A stretch of DNA of 64,000 nt from Lingula anatina (taxonomy: Eukaryota > Brachiopoda > Lingulata > Lingulida > Lingulidae): positions 414,201 through 478,200 of the forward strand of contig NW_019774659.1 of the NCBI RefSeq assembly GCF_001039355.2. The letters are read 5' to 3'. Shown here one piece after another: positions 55,601-64,000 of the stretch; position 1 is the first letter of the stretch, and the number at the start of each line of letters is the position of its first letter. Made by a program: the position numbers and the translations under genes. Under the pieces are notes generated by a model. The model saw only the letters and a list, made by a program, of their open reading frames with translations, did no database searches and was not told the origin of the DNA.

Positions 55601-56178
55601 TCCTTGTTGTTTCTTTTAATATATGGGGAATTCAGGATGGGGAGGCACAGGTATCTGCCCTTTGGAAAGAGAAAGCAAGTAAATCTTTTCGACTGCTTGA
55701 CGTCAACGGAGACGGGACGGTTAGCAGGTGGGAGTATGTGGAAGAAACAGCAAACAGAAGTCGCCAGGTCCTGTCCTCCTGGAGAGCCAAGGCTGTGTAC
55801 GGACTGATGAGATCCGATTGGCAATCTTTGTTTTCTTCCGGGATAAATATGAAACAGGAAGTACACATCGATAGCTTTGTCGAGGTGAACAAATGCGAAA
55901 ATTCGAATTCCGCAATACTTTTCTACAATTTGCAATGGTGTTGGAATTGGCTTCATATCATTGATGCAGACTGTGATGGGGATGTGTCTAAAAAAGAATA
56001 TGCTGATCTTTTCGTCATATTCCGTAGCACACTGCCTCCTGAAAAACCATTCAGAGCGCTTGACCACGATCACAATGATGTCCTAAGTTCGGAAGAATTC
56101 ATCATGGGTTGTTACCATTACTCTTATGACCAAACTGATACCAACACTGCAAGTTTCTTCGGAGAACGAGTGATCTGA
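52623..56178 (+). CDS. Secreted EF-hand protein F (SCP-like, shifted acceptor)
   Basis: First exon 52,623-52,697 codes MYLFTFVLTLVLPSSCYA and HKSWTRE. At the usual acceptor the AG is GG (ATATGGGG) and one base of the first codons is missing. The next AG, at 55,634-55,635, starts an exon at 55,636 in phase 0, costing three codons but keeping the frame through to TGA at 56,176-56,178. This gives about 205 residues. EF loops are DVNGDGTVSRWE, DADCDGDVSKKE and DHDHNDVLSSEE, all with good ligands. The intron holds a Tc1/mariner copy and about 1.1 kb of unassigned insert. It is probably functional if the new acceptor is used. Confidence 0.78.
52907..54090 (+). mobile_element. Tc1/mariner-like element, copy 2, in the intron of F
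   Basis: Near-identical to window positions 1-1,010. It carries the same broken transposase ([18 protein letters not shown] near 53,555-53,610) and ends AGTAACCCTG before TA at 54,091. It has a 149-bp MITE insertion that copy 1 lacks. Its 5' end is not a clean terminus. Confidence 0.8.
53212..53360. mobile_element. 149-bp G-rich MITE with proven empty site
   Basis: The ends CAGGGCCGTAGCC and GGCTACGGCCCTG are perfect inverted repeats. TTGTG is duplicated at 53,207-53,211 and 53,361-53,365, and occurs once at 302-306 in copy 1, which is the empty site. The interior has runs of 5-7 G that could form quadruplexes. It is non-autonomous, with hAT-like ends. Confidence 0.92.
54091..55200. other. 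Unassigned insert in the intron of F
   Basis: This stretch is absent from the matching intron of pseudogene G, where sequence homologous to F's flanks is nearly continuous (about 58,615-58,630). No coding frame or clear terminal repeat was found, so its class is unknown. Confidence 0.5.
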
Positions 56179-57700
56179 TTAAAGAAAAATATTAAAAAGG
56201 GAGTTCTTTATCAGCGAACTTTCTGTCTCTTTTTCAAATAATATTGAGTATTTTTGTTCAGCATCATTGCTTATATTCGTGATAAAAGTTATATTTGGTG
56301 ACGATGTTTTGAAGAGGATTGTATTGATACTTGCATACATTCAAAGACGACCAAAACTTATTTCACGATGATCTTTCACAATAGTTAACTTTAGTCAATG
56401 AAGCAGCATTTTTGCAATTCAGATTGGTTATCTTTAAACAAGCATAAATAATTATTTAATATATAATTTACTAAATTTAACTAAATAGTTATATATATAT
56501 CCTTTTCGGGATTCATTGCTCTACCCGTCTTAGTAAATGAATTACGTTTTATACTATTTCTCATTAAATAATTCAGCTTTCAACGACTTGTCAATTATTA
56601 AGCTCCCCTTGTCTTTTTATATATCCTCGAAAGAACTGATGTTATGTAGTTTTATTTGAATGGTTTTTATCGTTTGTAGGGTTTGGATTGGAACATATAA
56701 GTAGATATTAAGACGTAGAATGTTAACATAAAGGCGAATTAAGCTCGTGAAATATAGGTCCACCTTTAATCACCGTAGGAAAATTCATGAAATTCAGAGT
56801 AATTATCTCATTTTTGAAAGAGAATGCCTATCAAGCGGAGAATAAAAGCAAATATTTTACTTAAACTAATAGTTATTTCTTGGTTATAATAATTTAAAGG
56901 TTGACTTTGCATTCGCATAAAAGAGTTTTTGTCTTTAGTACCGATAACATATTTAGTACGTATTCAATTTAATGCATTTAAAAGAATTGCTCTTATTTTT
57001 AAATGAATCCAAGTGATTTTTTAGCAGTGCCCTAGGCTATCGATCCAAAAAGTTTAATGGACTTAGATAAATACCACTTAAATTAGAATTCGGCAATTGA
57101 AGGTAAAGCAAAGGGAGGTGGTTGGAATCATCATTTTTATTATCACGATGCTTTTACGCTATTTTAAATGAGTATAAAGGATACCGTGTATATCAAGAAG
57201 AAACCTGACCATTTGCTCCAACTAGTTTTTTTCAATAAACTTTGCAGCCAGAGACATTTTAAAGAAAATGGACAAAACATGCTTTTACACACAAGGGGGG
57301 GAATATGGATCACTATGTGTAACCTTTATATCACTTGATTTATTTTTAAAAAGTACAGCACTACAATTTAAACCATACTGCGTTTCCACACCCTGCACAC
57401 TGGGTGCTCTTGTCATTTCTCCTTAAAGGCTAAGAATGAGTTACACCGTTTTGGTTGAGGGACCGGTCTCGATTATATCTTTTGCCTTAAGTCAACGCCA
57501 ATTATATGACTTTAGTTAACGAACCATTGCAGTTGCATTTGACTAGCCATGCTTTTTCGATCAGGTGCAGAATATATAACTGCTCTAAGATGCCATTTTC
57601 AAGCAAAGGTAAATAATGATGGTCGCTCCCTCAAAACAAAACTGAAGTTACATTTGCAGCCCTCTTCATCTTCAGTTTGATGATTGCTTTTGTTATCTCT
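56179..57700. other. Spacer between F and G
   Basis: AT-rich DNA without recognised genes. From about 57,360 it matches the stretch upstream of gene C (about 42,756 onward), marking the start of the duplicated block that contains G. Confidence 0.55.
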
Positions 57701-57782
57701 ACAAGCTGACATAAAGGCTTGCGATGTTTCAAATTAAAAACAAATAATTTAGATAATGGAAACTGATGTCATACGTTAATAC

Positions 57783-57913
57783 ATACTGGTATGATTCTAT
57801 GTTCTTAATGTTGAAATTTGAATTACATACACTGGTATCACCCAAAGTAAATGAGGCATCAAGCAATGACTGATCATTGTGTATACAGGGACAAAGAAAA
57901 AGAAAGACGTCCG
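57783..57913 (+). promoter_or_regulatory. Promoter region of pseudogene G
   Basis: The element TACTGGTATGATTCTATGTT is at 57,783-57,820, with a TATA position reading AGTAAATGAGG and an untranslated exon ending at donor GTAAGC (57,914). Confidence 0.6.
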
Positions 57914-58214
57914 GTAAGCATAAGTGTTCTCTCTGGGGCATTTTAAGTCAGTACATTCTGTATTAATATATTATTTAAAGAAGATAATATTAGTCAGCTA
58001 TGATTAAGTGTGATATTAGGTGTGCACAAATATGCGTATTGTGTTATAAGGGGATATTGATTTAAAATAGAAGATACGTGTATCATCATATTGCAAGGTA
58101 TGGGTTAATTTGCACCAACTCAAATCCACTATTTTTTAAAGAAATTTCACCCAGATTTATCATTTAACTATGAAATTTCCATTGATTTCATCATTTCAGA
58201 CAGAACATTTGATC

Positions 58215-59609
58215 ATGTACCTGTTCACCCACCTTCGCGTTAACCCTTATGCTATCTTCAAGCTGTTGTGCCCATAAATCGTGGACACGTGAGGTGAGTT
58301 ACATTTCACTTCCCCATTGAGAGTTGACCTTCCAACCGTCATGATTTCCAGTCTGTTGTTAGCTTGGAAAAGCACAGTCACCCAATGGCTCGAGTGCTGT
58401 AAAAGACTGCTCGGTTCCCATGTGAGATGTTAACAACACCAAAGCAACATAAACCAACTCACACCACAGCACCCTTTTTGGCCAATTCCATTTTCACCTG
58501 AATGCCCTGTTTGAAGTATTATCTTCAAAGTCAAATATGAACAAATAGATAAAAATTAAGCAAAAAAGTTTGAACAAATTTCTGTTTAATATATTGTGAA
58601 AAAGATTAACAACCCGAGTGCTCACTCAATAGAAATAAAATCGTACTGCACGTGATACAATGCATTTATATGAAAATGTCTCGTTTTACACTTTGAAAAA
58701 GAGCCCTGCCCGATACAGTGTGAACGTCAGAACAGTCGAGGGGGGGGCAGATATATTACTAAGTGACCTGTCAATCATTGAAAACGATATTGTGAAATTA
58801 AACATGTAATTTAACATACACGCAGGAAATGATCTTGCAATGGTTCGTGAGTACGGGAAAAATCATCGAAAGAAATTCATTTTGGAAGGGTAACATATTT
58901 AAGATACGTGTAGCCCCAAACTAAATTCAAACCCGTCCAAGTATGTGGGATGTTTACACTATCGAAACGTATACAACTGTGTAGATGTAAATGAATATGA
59001 GATTATCAATTCACTAGTGAATGATCCTTATTGTTTCTTTTAATATATAGGGAAATCAGGATGGGAAGGCACAGGTACTTGCCCTTTGGAAAGAGAAAGC
59101 AAGTAAATCTTTTCGACTGCTTGACGTCAACGGAGACGGGACGGTTAGTACAGGTAGGTGGGAGTATGTGGAAGAAACAGCAAATAGAAGTCGCCAGGTT
59201 CTGTCCTCATGGAGAGCCAAGGCTGTGTACGGACTGATGAGATCCGATTGGCAAAAGTTGTTTTCTCCCTCGATAGATATGAAACAGGGACTGCATATTG
59301 ACAGCTTCGTCGAATTGGTCGAATGCGAAAATTCAGATTTAGCAATACTTTTCAACCAGTTGGAATGGTGCTGGAATTGGCTTCATATCATTGATGCAGA
59401 CTGTGATGGGGATTTATTCTGAAAAAGAATATGCTGATCTTTTCGTCATATTCTGTAGCACAATGCCTCCGGAAAAACCATTCAGAGCGCTTGACCACGA
59501 TCACAATGATGTCCTAAGTTCGGAAGAATTCATCATGGGTTGTTACTGTTACTCTTATGACCAAACTGATACCAGCACTGCAAGTTTCTTCGGACAGCGA
59601 GGGATCTGA
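58215..59609 (+). pseudogene. EF-hand pseudogene G
   Basis: Three lesions are visible relative to F. Four extra bases in the signal-peptide exon (CACCCACCTTCG for CACCTTCG, about 58,228) shift it into an early TAA. Six extra bases in the first EF loop (about 59,150) insert two residues inside DVNGDGTVS..RWE and spoil the spacing to the last ligand Glu. One extra base near 59,413 (GATTTATTCTGA for GATGTGTCTGA) stops the second EF-hand. The second exon begins at 59,051 with a proper TATAG acceptor. It is the closest relative of F. Confidence 0.88.
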
Positions 59610-60126
59610 TTATGAAAAACATTGAAAAGGGTTCGTTATCGTTCAAAGCACGTTGAGTATTTTTGTTCAGCATCCTTGCTTATATTCGTGATTTAAGTGA
59701 TGTTTGGTGACAATGTTTTGAAGAGCATTTTATTGATACTTGCATACATTCACCGACGACTAAAACTTATTTCACGTTGATCTGTCACAAAAGAAAACCT
59801 TAAAATTTAGTCAATGAAGCAGCATTTTTGCAATTCAGATTGGTAATCTTAAAATAAACACGACACGTATAAAAAAGGGTGTTGGTGGGGAGAAATATAA
59901 TGATGCGTCATGATACGAGTTTGTATAGGTTGGTTCTTAGTTGAAAAATTTTTAATTCACTTATGTCCATGTGGAATTTTGCCTTTAGCATGAATTAGCC
60001 TAATTAAAAGTGTACAATGCAGCCCTCTTGGGCACCCATGGGCTGCTCGCAACGTCTGTATTATGAAAGGGTTCTATTAGGAAAAAATATGAAGTAAAAC
60101 TCGTAAAACAGATATATTTGGATAGA

Positions 60127-60254
60127 TGAATATGCCGGTAGTTTTTCATGGTGTCGGCGTAATTAAGCTACTGGATGACGTATTGCCAATATAAATGTCG
60201 CAACTCGCTCTGAGTGATCATTATGTAACAAGGCATCAAATTAGGAAGAAACCA
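60127..60254 (+). promoter_or_regulatory. Promoter and untranslated exon of gene H
   Basis: The conserved element (TGCCGGTAGTTTTTCATGG, then TGTCGGCGTAA) is at 60,127-60,163 and AATATAAAT at about 60,189. The untranslated exon ends at CCAG followed by GCAAGT, a plausible GC-type donor (60,255). Confidence 0.6.
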
Positions 60255-60587
60255 GGCAAGTCAGAGTTTTCTTAAGGACATTAATGATACATGATATCTT
60301 TTCGTACGTACAAACGTAACATAACTTATTTCGAATTCAATACCGTAGAATTTTAGGTTAATACATGTAGGTTATGAATAACAGTTATATAAAGAAATCA
60401 AATATTGCATTTCAACATAAGGTTGGTCGGAAAAAATGTATATCTGCACGAGTTTAATACTCATCATCCACAAATCAGATGTGGATTTTTTTAAAGTTGA
60501 ATAATAGCCAAATGTGATTCGTTATAACTATATTTATGATAAGACTTTTCGTGCTTGTTCTTAGAAAGAAAGGGAGAAATTTATACC

Positions 60588-61563
60588 ATGCACCTGTCAA
60601 CCTTCGTGTTAACCCTATTGCTGTTTACCAGCTGTAATGCCACTGGTCATGAACCAAGGACACGTGGGGTGAGTTCTGTGTGAGCTCTAGATACAAGTGG
60701 GAACAATTTGGGGGGTTTCACTTCAGTCTCTTGTAAAGTTGTCAAATTTAATAAATGTATTATCAATATGTTTTAACGGCCCATCAGACTTGATGTATTT
60801 TCACATGAAATTGTCCTGTGTGAAGCAAGCTGAAAATGTGCGTGAAGGCCAAAAACACCCAAGAGATGCATATTAAAATGCACAGAGTGTCTTTAAATTT
60901 TGAAATTCTCTTTATTTTCTTAGACATGTTGGGTATGCGTATGGCCTAAAGGACCTTTGAATACATGTCAATATCGCTATGGCCGACACTATTGTAATCA
61001 ATAAGCAAAGCTGATGTTTTCTTTAAATATTATAGGATAATCAACATAAGAAGATATCTGATCTTATGTAAGAGAAATGCCGCGTTTATTTTCGAATGTT
61101 TGACGCCAACGAAGATGGGATGCTAAGCAGATGGGAGTATGTAGAGGAAACAGCAAAAAGAGCTGGTCAGGTTCTGTCCTCCTGGAGAGCCAAAGCTGTT
61201 TACGGAGCGATGAGCGCTGATTGGCAATCCTGGGCTCCTCCCCAAAGATTGAACTTGAGCTTCGATGAATTTCTCCAAATTTTCGGATCAGGTTGCGATC
61301 ACACAATGATTTTTTCTCAACTTCAGTGGTGTTGGGACTGGTTCTATATCATTGATGCAGATTGTAATGTAGAAGTGTCTTCCGAAGAATATGCAAACCT
61401 TTTTATCATCTTTCGTAGCACAATCCTTCCAGAAGAACAATTCCGAGCACTTGACCATGAGGGCAATGGCGTACTAGGGGTTGAAGAATTTATTTCGGGC
61501 TGTTACCATTTCACATGTGAACAAAATGACACGACCACAGCGCGTTTCTTTGGACTGTACTGA
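60588..61563 (+). pseudogene. EF-hand gene H, one in-frame stop, possible splice rescue
   Basis: First exon 60,588-60,668 codes MHLSTFVLTLLLFTSCNA and TGHEPRTRG. With the conserved acceptor (exon from 61,036) the twelfth codon is TAA (61,069-61,071). Everything after it is open to 61,563, with EF loops DANEDGMLSRWE (Glu for Gly at the fourth position), DADCNVEVSSEE and DHEGNGVLGVEE. The third loop has Glu at position 3. An AG at 61,073-61,074 would start an exon at 61,075 in phase 0, remove the stop and give about 189 residues. So it may be a pseudogene or a gene with a moved acceptor, as in F. It resembles A and B in its signal peptide. Confidence 0.7.
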
Positions 61564-62100
61564 ATCCTGGATTACAAACTTTTGGACAAAAAAGAGTTCC
61601 TTTTCAGCTGACATTAACATTGTCTATCTTCTATATGGTATTTGTTTCAAGAACAATCGTGGAGTATTGGGTTTAATTGTCGTTTTATTATTCAGATGTA
61701 TTCAATATATTTTCCTGAAAATGTGTTTTGATTTGTTATTTTTCCGACGAGACCTAAAAAAGACATCACAGATGACGTATAAATTTACACATTGTTTACA
61801 AGTTGTTCCCATGCTGTGCTTTCGACTTCTCCCAATCTTACCTGTTTGGAAATAGGGCCGTTACACGACGACGCCATTCTGTGCTGTCTTTAGCTACTTT
61901 ACACGCCTCGCCCCAAGGTCAAACCCTTCTCCTGGATCGATTTTGGGGGGATTTTTCACTGTTTCATCCTGAGGACATGGCCAAGTAAACTCAGATGGCG
62001 GCATTTTATTTCACGTACAGTGTTGTTGGAAACCGCTTTGTGATAAAAATCTTCGTTGGATATCTTTTGAGGCCAAAAGATGCAGTATATCTTCCACAGG
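61564..62100. other. 3' flank of gene H, unassigned
   Basis: No gene or clear repeat was recognised. Confidence 0.5.
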
Positions 62101-62352
62101 CAGTGGCGGATTTAGAAGGGGGGGGGGGGCAGGGGGGGGGGTCCAGACCCCTGTTTCGATTTCTGGTCCCCTCTTGACATTAGGATTTTGACTAACTGAA
62201 TCATAGTTCTAAACCGTACCAATTGGCACCGTTCGCCCTCTAAACTACCAAAATTTTAGGGCCCTTAAGTAGGACCCGAACCCCACGCCAGTTTGGGGGG
62301 GGGATCAGCCTCCGTGGACCCCCCCCCTCAAATAATCCTGGATACACCCCTG
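62101..62352. mobile_element. hAT-like MITE
   Basis: It starts CAGTGGCGGATTTAG, ends CTGGATACACCCCTG, and has CACAGG on both flanks. It contains long G and C runs. The interior is shared with the element at 39,927. Confidence 0.75.
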
Positions 62353-63708
62353 CACAGGCACCCATGGTGGAAAGCATTAATCGTATCTATGTCTGTCTTC
62401 ACAGCGCGCAAACACTGAACATTAACGACACATTTAAGACGTGGACAACGTAAGGGAAACATTTGAAAGAAACGCACATGCTTAAATAAAGCAAACGATG
62501 ATAAAAAAGAGGCATTAGGCAAGCGTTCAAAAGTTTAGCAGAAGTCAATACTGAAATCACCTTAATAGAAGCAAAAGAGTAAAAGCTAGGTATCACCAAA
62601 ATGATCCTCATGGTACTTTAACTATTTGTTTAGGTTGAATTTGTAAGGGTCAGCGGCCGAGATACCCATTGTTAATAATGTTTGAAGGGGTAGGAAAATT
62701 TTCCACGGCTCTAGCTATGATTTAGATGTCATCTCATCTCCGTTTTTCGTACATCTACTTTTTGAAACGCACTTTGTTGTTTTTTGATGTAGCCAATATT
62801 TAGATCATTCATGAAAAACAAACAACAGTTATTTCTGTAACCTGCATTACATGTTACTGCTATATATTCTTCCAGGAAGGCCTTTGTTTGGAACAAAAGC
62901 TTAACTTTTTGTCGTGGAGATGTAACGGCTGCTATAGTGTAATGATATAGTGGTAGTCGAGTGTGACGCTTCTTTGTAATTGAATGGAGGTTTGATGTTT
63001 GCAACACGGCCTCATTTGTGTCGTTATCTTTCAATGACATAACAACTGTGTCAAATAATACGCCATATGCCGGTGTAACCAGACTGTAGAGGGTAATTCT
63101 ATATGTGAACGTAACTAAACTGCTGATACTGACTTATCTAGGAATGTTAAGTAAATCAGTCTTCCAAAGTTTTTATAAAATATAATTATTCAATCTAGCA
63201 ACTATTAGTTGGATTGTACATGCATTACAAAAAAGTGATAAAGGTAACAGAACCTGAGGGCACTGGATCACAGTTAAACTCTTAACTGCTTTTTTGACTT
63301 TGAAAATAGAAAAAGATGATGATCGCAATACTTGTCCTGCGTTTTAAAATATACAACATACTGTAGAACTGCTGGCTTCACCCTAAAGTACGTGACCCCT
63401 GAGCGCCACAAAATCACGATAGAAACCAAATCCCTTCCTGGACCCGAAATCTCGCGACTCCAAGGTCAATGTCACCATGCCAACGAATTACACTTAACCT
63501 CTTTGCTAATTTCACTGAGATTCAATGTACAGTATCAACAACAATTATTACTATATGTCAACATTAGCACCAAATGTTAAATCAAAATTACCCAGACAGG
63601 ATTCAAATGAATGCATTTTTTTCTTTAAAAAAAGGTAAAGCTTATCATGAAACAGCATAATTCCTTTCACAAATGATTCACGCCCTTTAAATATTTTCAT
63701 ACAATATG
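62353..63708. other. Unassigned sequence
   Basis: The longest open frame (minus strand, 62,729-63,040) shows no family motif or splice context. I see no supported gene here. Confidence 0.5.
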
Positions 63709-64000
63709 TCATGGCTTATCAATCATCATCAATGCTCTTCGTCCCGTGTGGGACATAAGGCCACAGTCACTTCTTTCCATTTGGCCCTGTCTCTGGCTAC
63801 GTGCTGGGCCTATCCCCATGTAAGGTCCCCCCTCCCTCAGCTCTGCCATAACTGTTCGGGTGGTCTTTGGCCTTCCTCTCTTTCTTTTTCCAGGTGGTGT
63901 CCATCTCAAAGCTACCTTTGGTACTCGGTTCTCGTCCATCCTAAGTACATGGCCAAGCCATTTAAATCGCCGACGCTTGATGTGCCCTACAATACTTTGG
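63709..64000 (-). mobile_element. LINE C-terminal fragment (runs off the window)
   Basis: The minus strand, from the edge, codes IVGHIKRRRFKWLGHVLRMD followed by GKRKRGRPKTT and SDCGLMSHTGRRA. This is the conserved tail after the reverse transcriptase in many invertebrate LINEs. A frame break occurs just after RRFKWLGHV, and a stop lies near 63,709. The rest of the element lies beyond the window. Confidence 0.85.

Noticed and set aside
62729-63040. 103-residue open frame on the minus strand
   Set aside because: No family motif, no splice signals tying it to other exons, and composition like random AT-rich DNA. Not called as a gene.

Overview
The window is eukaryotic nuclear DNA from a metazoan, most probably a marine invertebrate. 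The evidence is many small exons with clean GT-AG introns, secreted EGF/vWD-type extracellular proteins, and a dense, layered load of DNA transposons, MITEs and non-LTR (LINE) fragments. The species cannot be fixed from the sequence. A non-vertebrate deuterostome (hemichordate or amphioxus-like) or a mollusc would both fit. No rRNA, tRNA, CRISPR or bacterial-style operon was seen.

Region 1 (1-10,500) holds no host gene I can support. It is a transposon bed: a Tc1/mariner copy joined at a single N to an inverted fragment; a 1.26-kb Tc1 element inserted into a repeat whose uninterrupted, inverted copy lies 5 kb away; a degenerate tandem repeat split by a 5'-truncated LINE with a TAA-rich tail; and a fold-back MITE.

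Region 2 (10,547-36,080, + strand) is one large gene that I assembled by hand into 36 coding exons. The exon phases agree throughout and the total is 4,797 nt (about 1,598 residues). It encodes a type I membrane protein: signal peptide, Ser/Gln-rich micro-exon stalk, Thr-rich mucin-like segments, six EGF domains, two calcium-binding EGF domains, a vWD domain, two furin-like sites, a further EGF, Cys-rich C-terminal modules, one transmembrane helix and an 80-residue tail. The order matches VWDE (von Willebrand factor D and EGF domain protein). Its introns hold many elements, including two copies of a pogo-like transposon. The longer copy carries a decayed OTU-type cysteine-protease domain and a PHD-like zinc finger.

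Region 3 (37,200-61,600, + strand) is a tandem array of at least eight two-exon genes plus relics. They encode about 205-residue secreted EF-hand proteins resembling sarcoplasmic calcium-binding proteins, each with a signal peptide on its own exon. A, B, D and F look intact. C, E and G are pseudogenes. H has an in-frame stop that a downstream splice acceptor could bypass. All copies share a promoter module with a conserved upstream element of about 36 bp. The array grew as two-gene units: B+C and D+E are duplicates that share an intronic transposon relic, and F and G are a second pair.

Region 4 (61,600-64,000) is mostly unassigned sequence with a hAT-like MITE and, at the edge, the C-terminal end of another LINE on the minus strand. 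The VWDE-like gene and the array lie on the same strand and both encode secreted or surface calcium-binding products. A joint role in extracellular matrix or a calcium-rich secretion is possible but is inference only.
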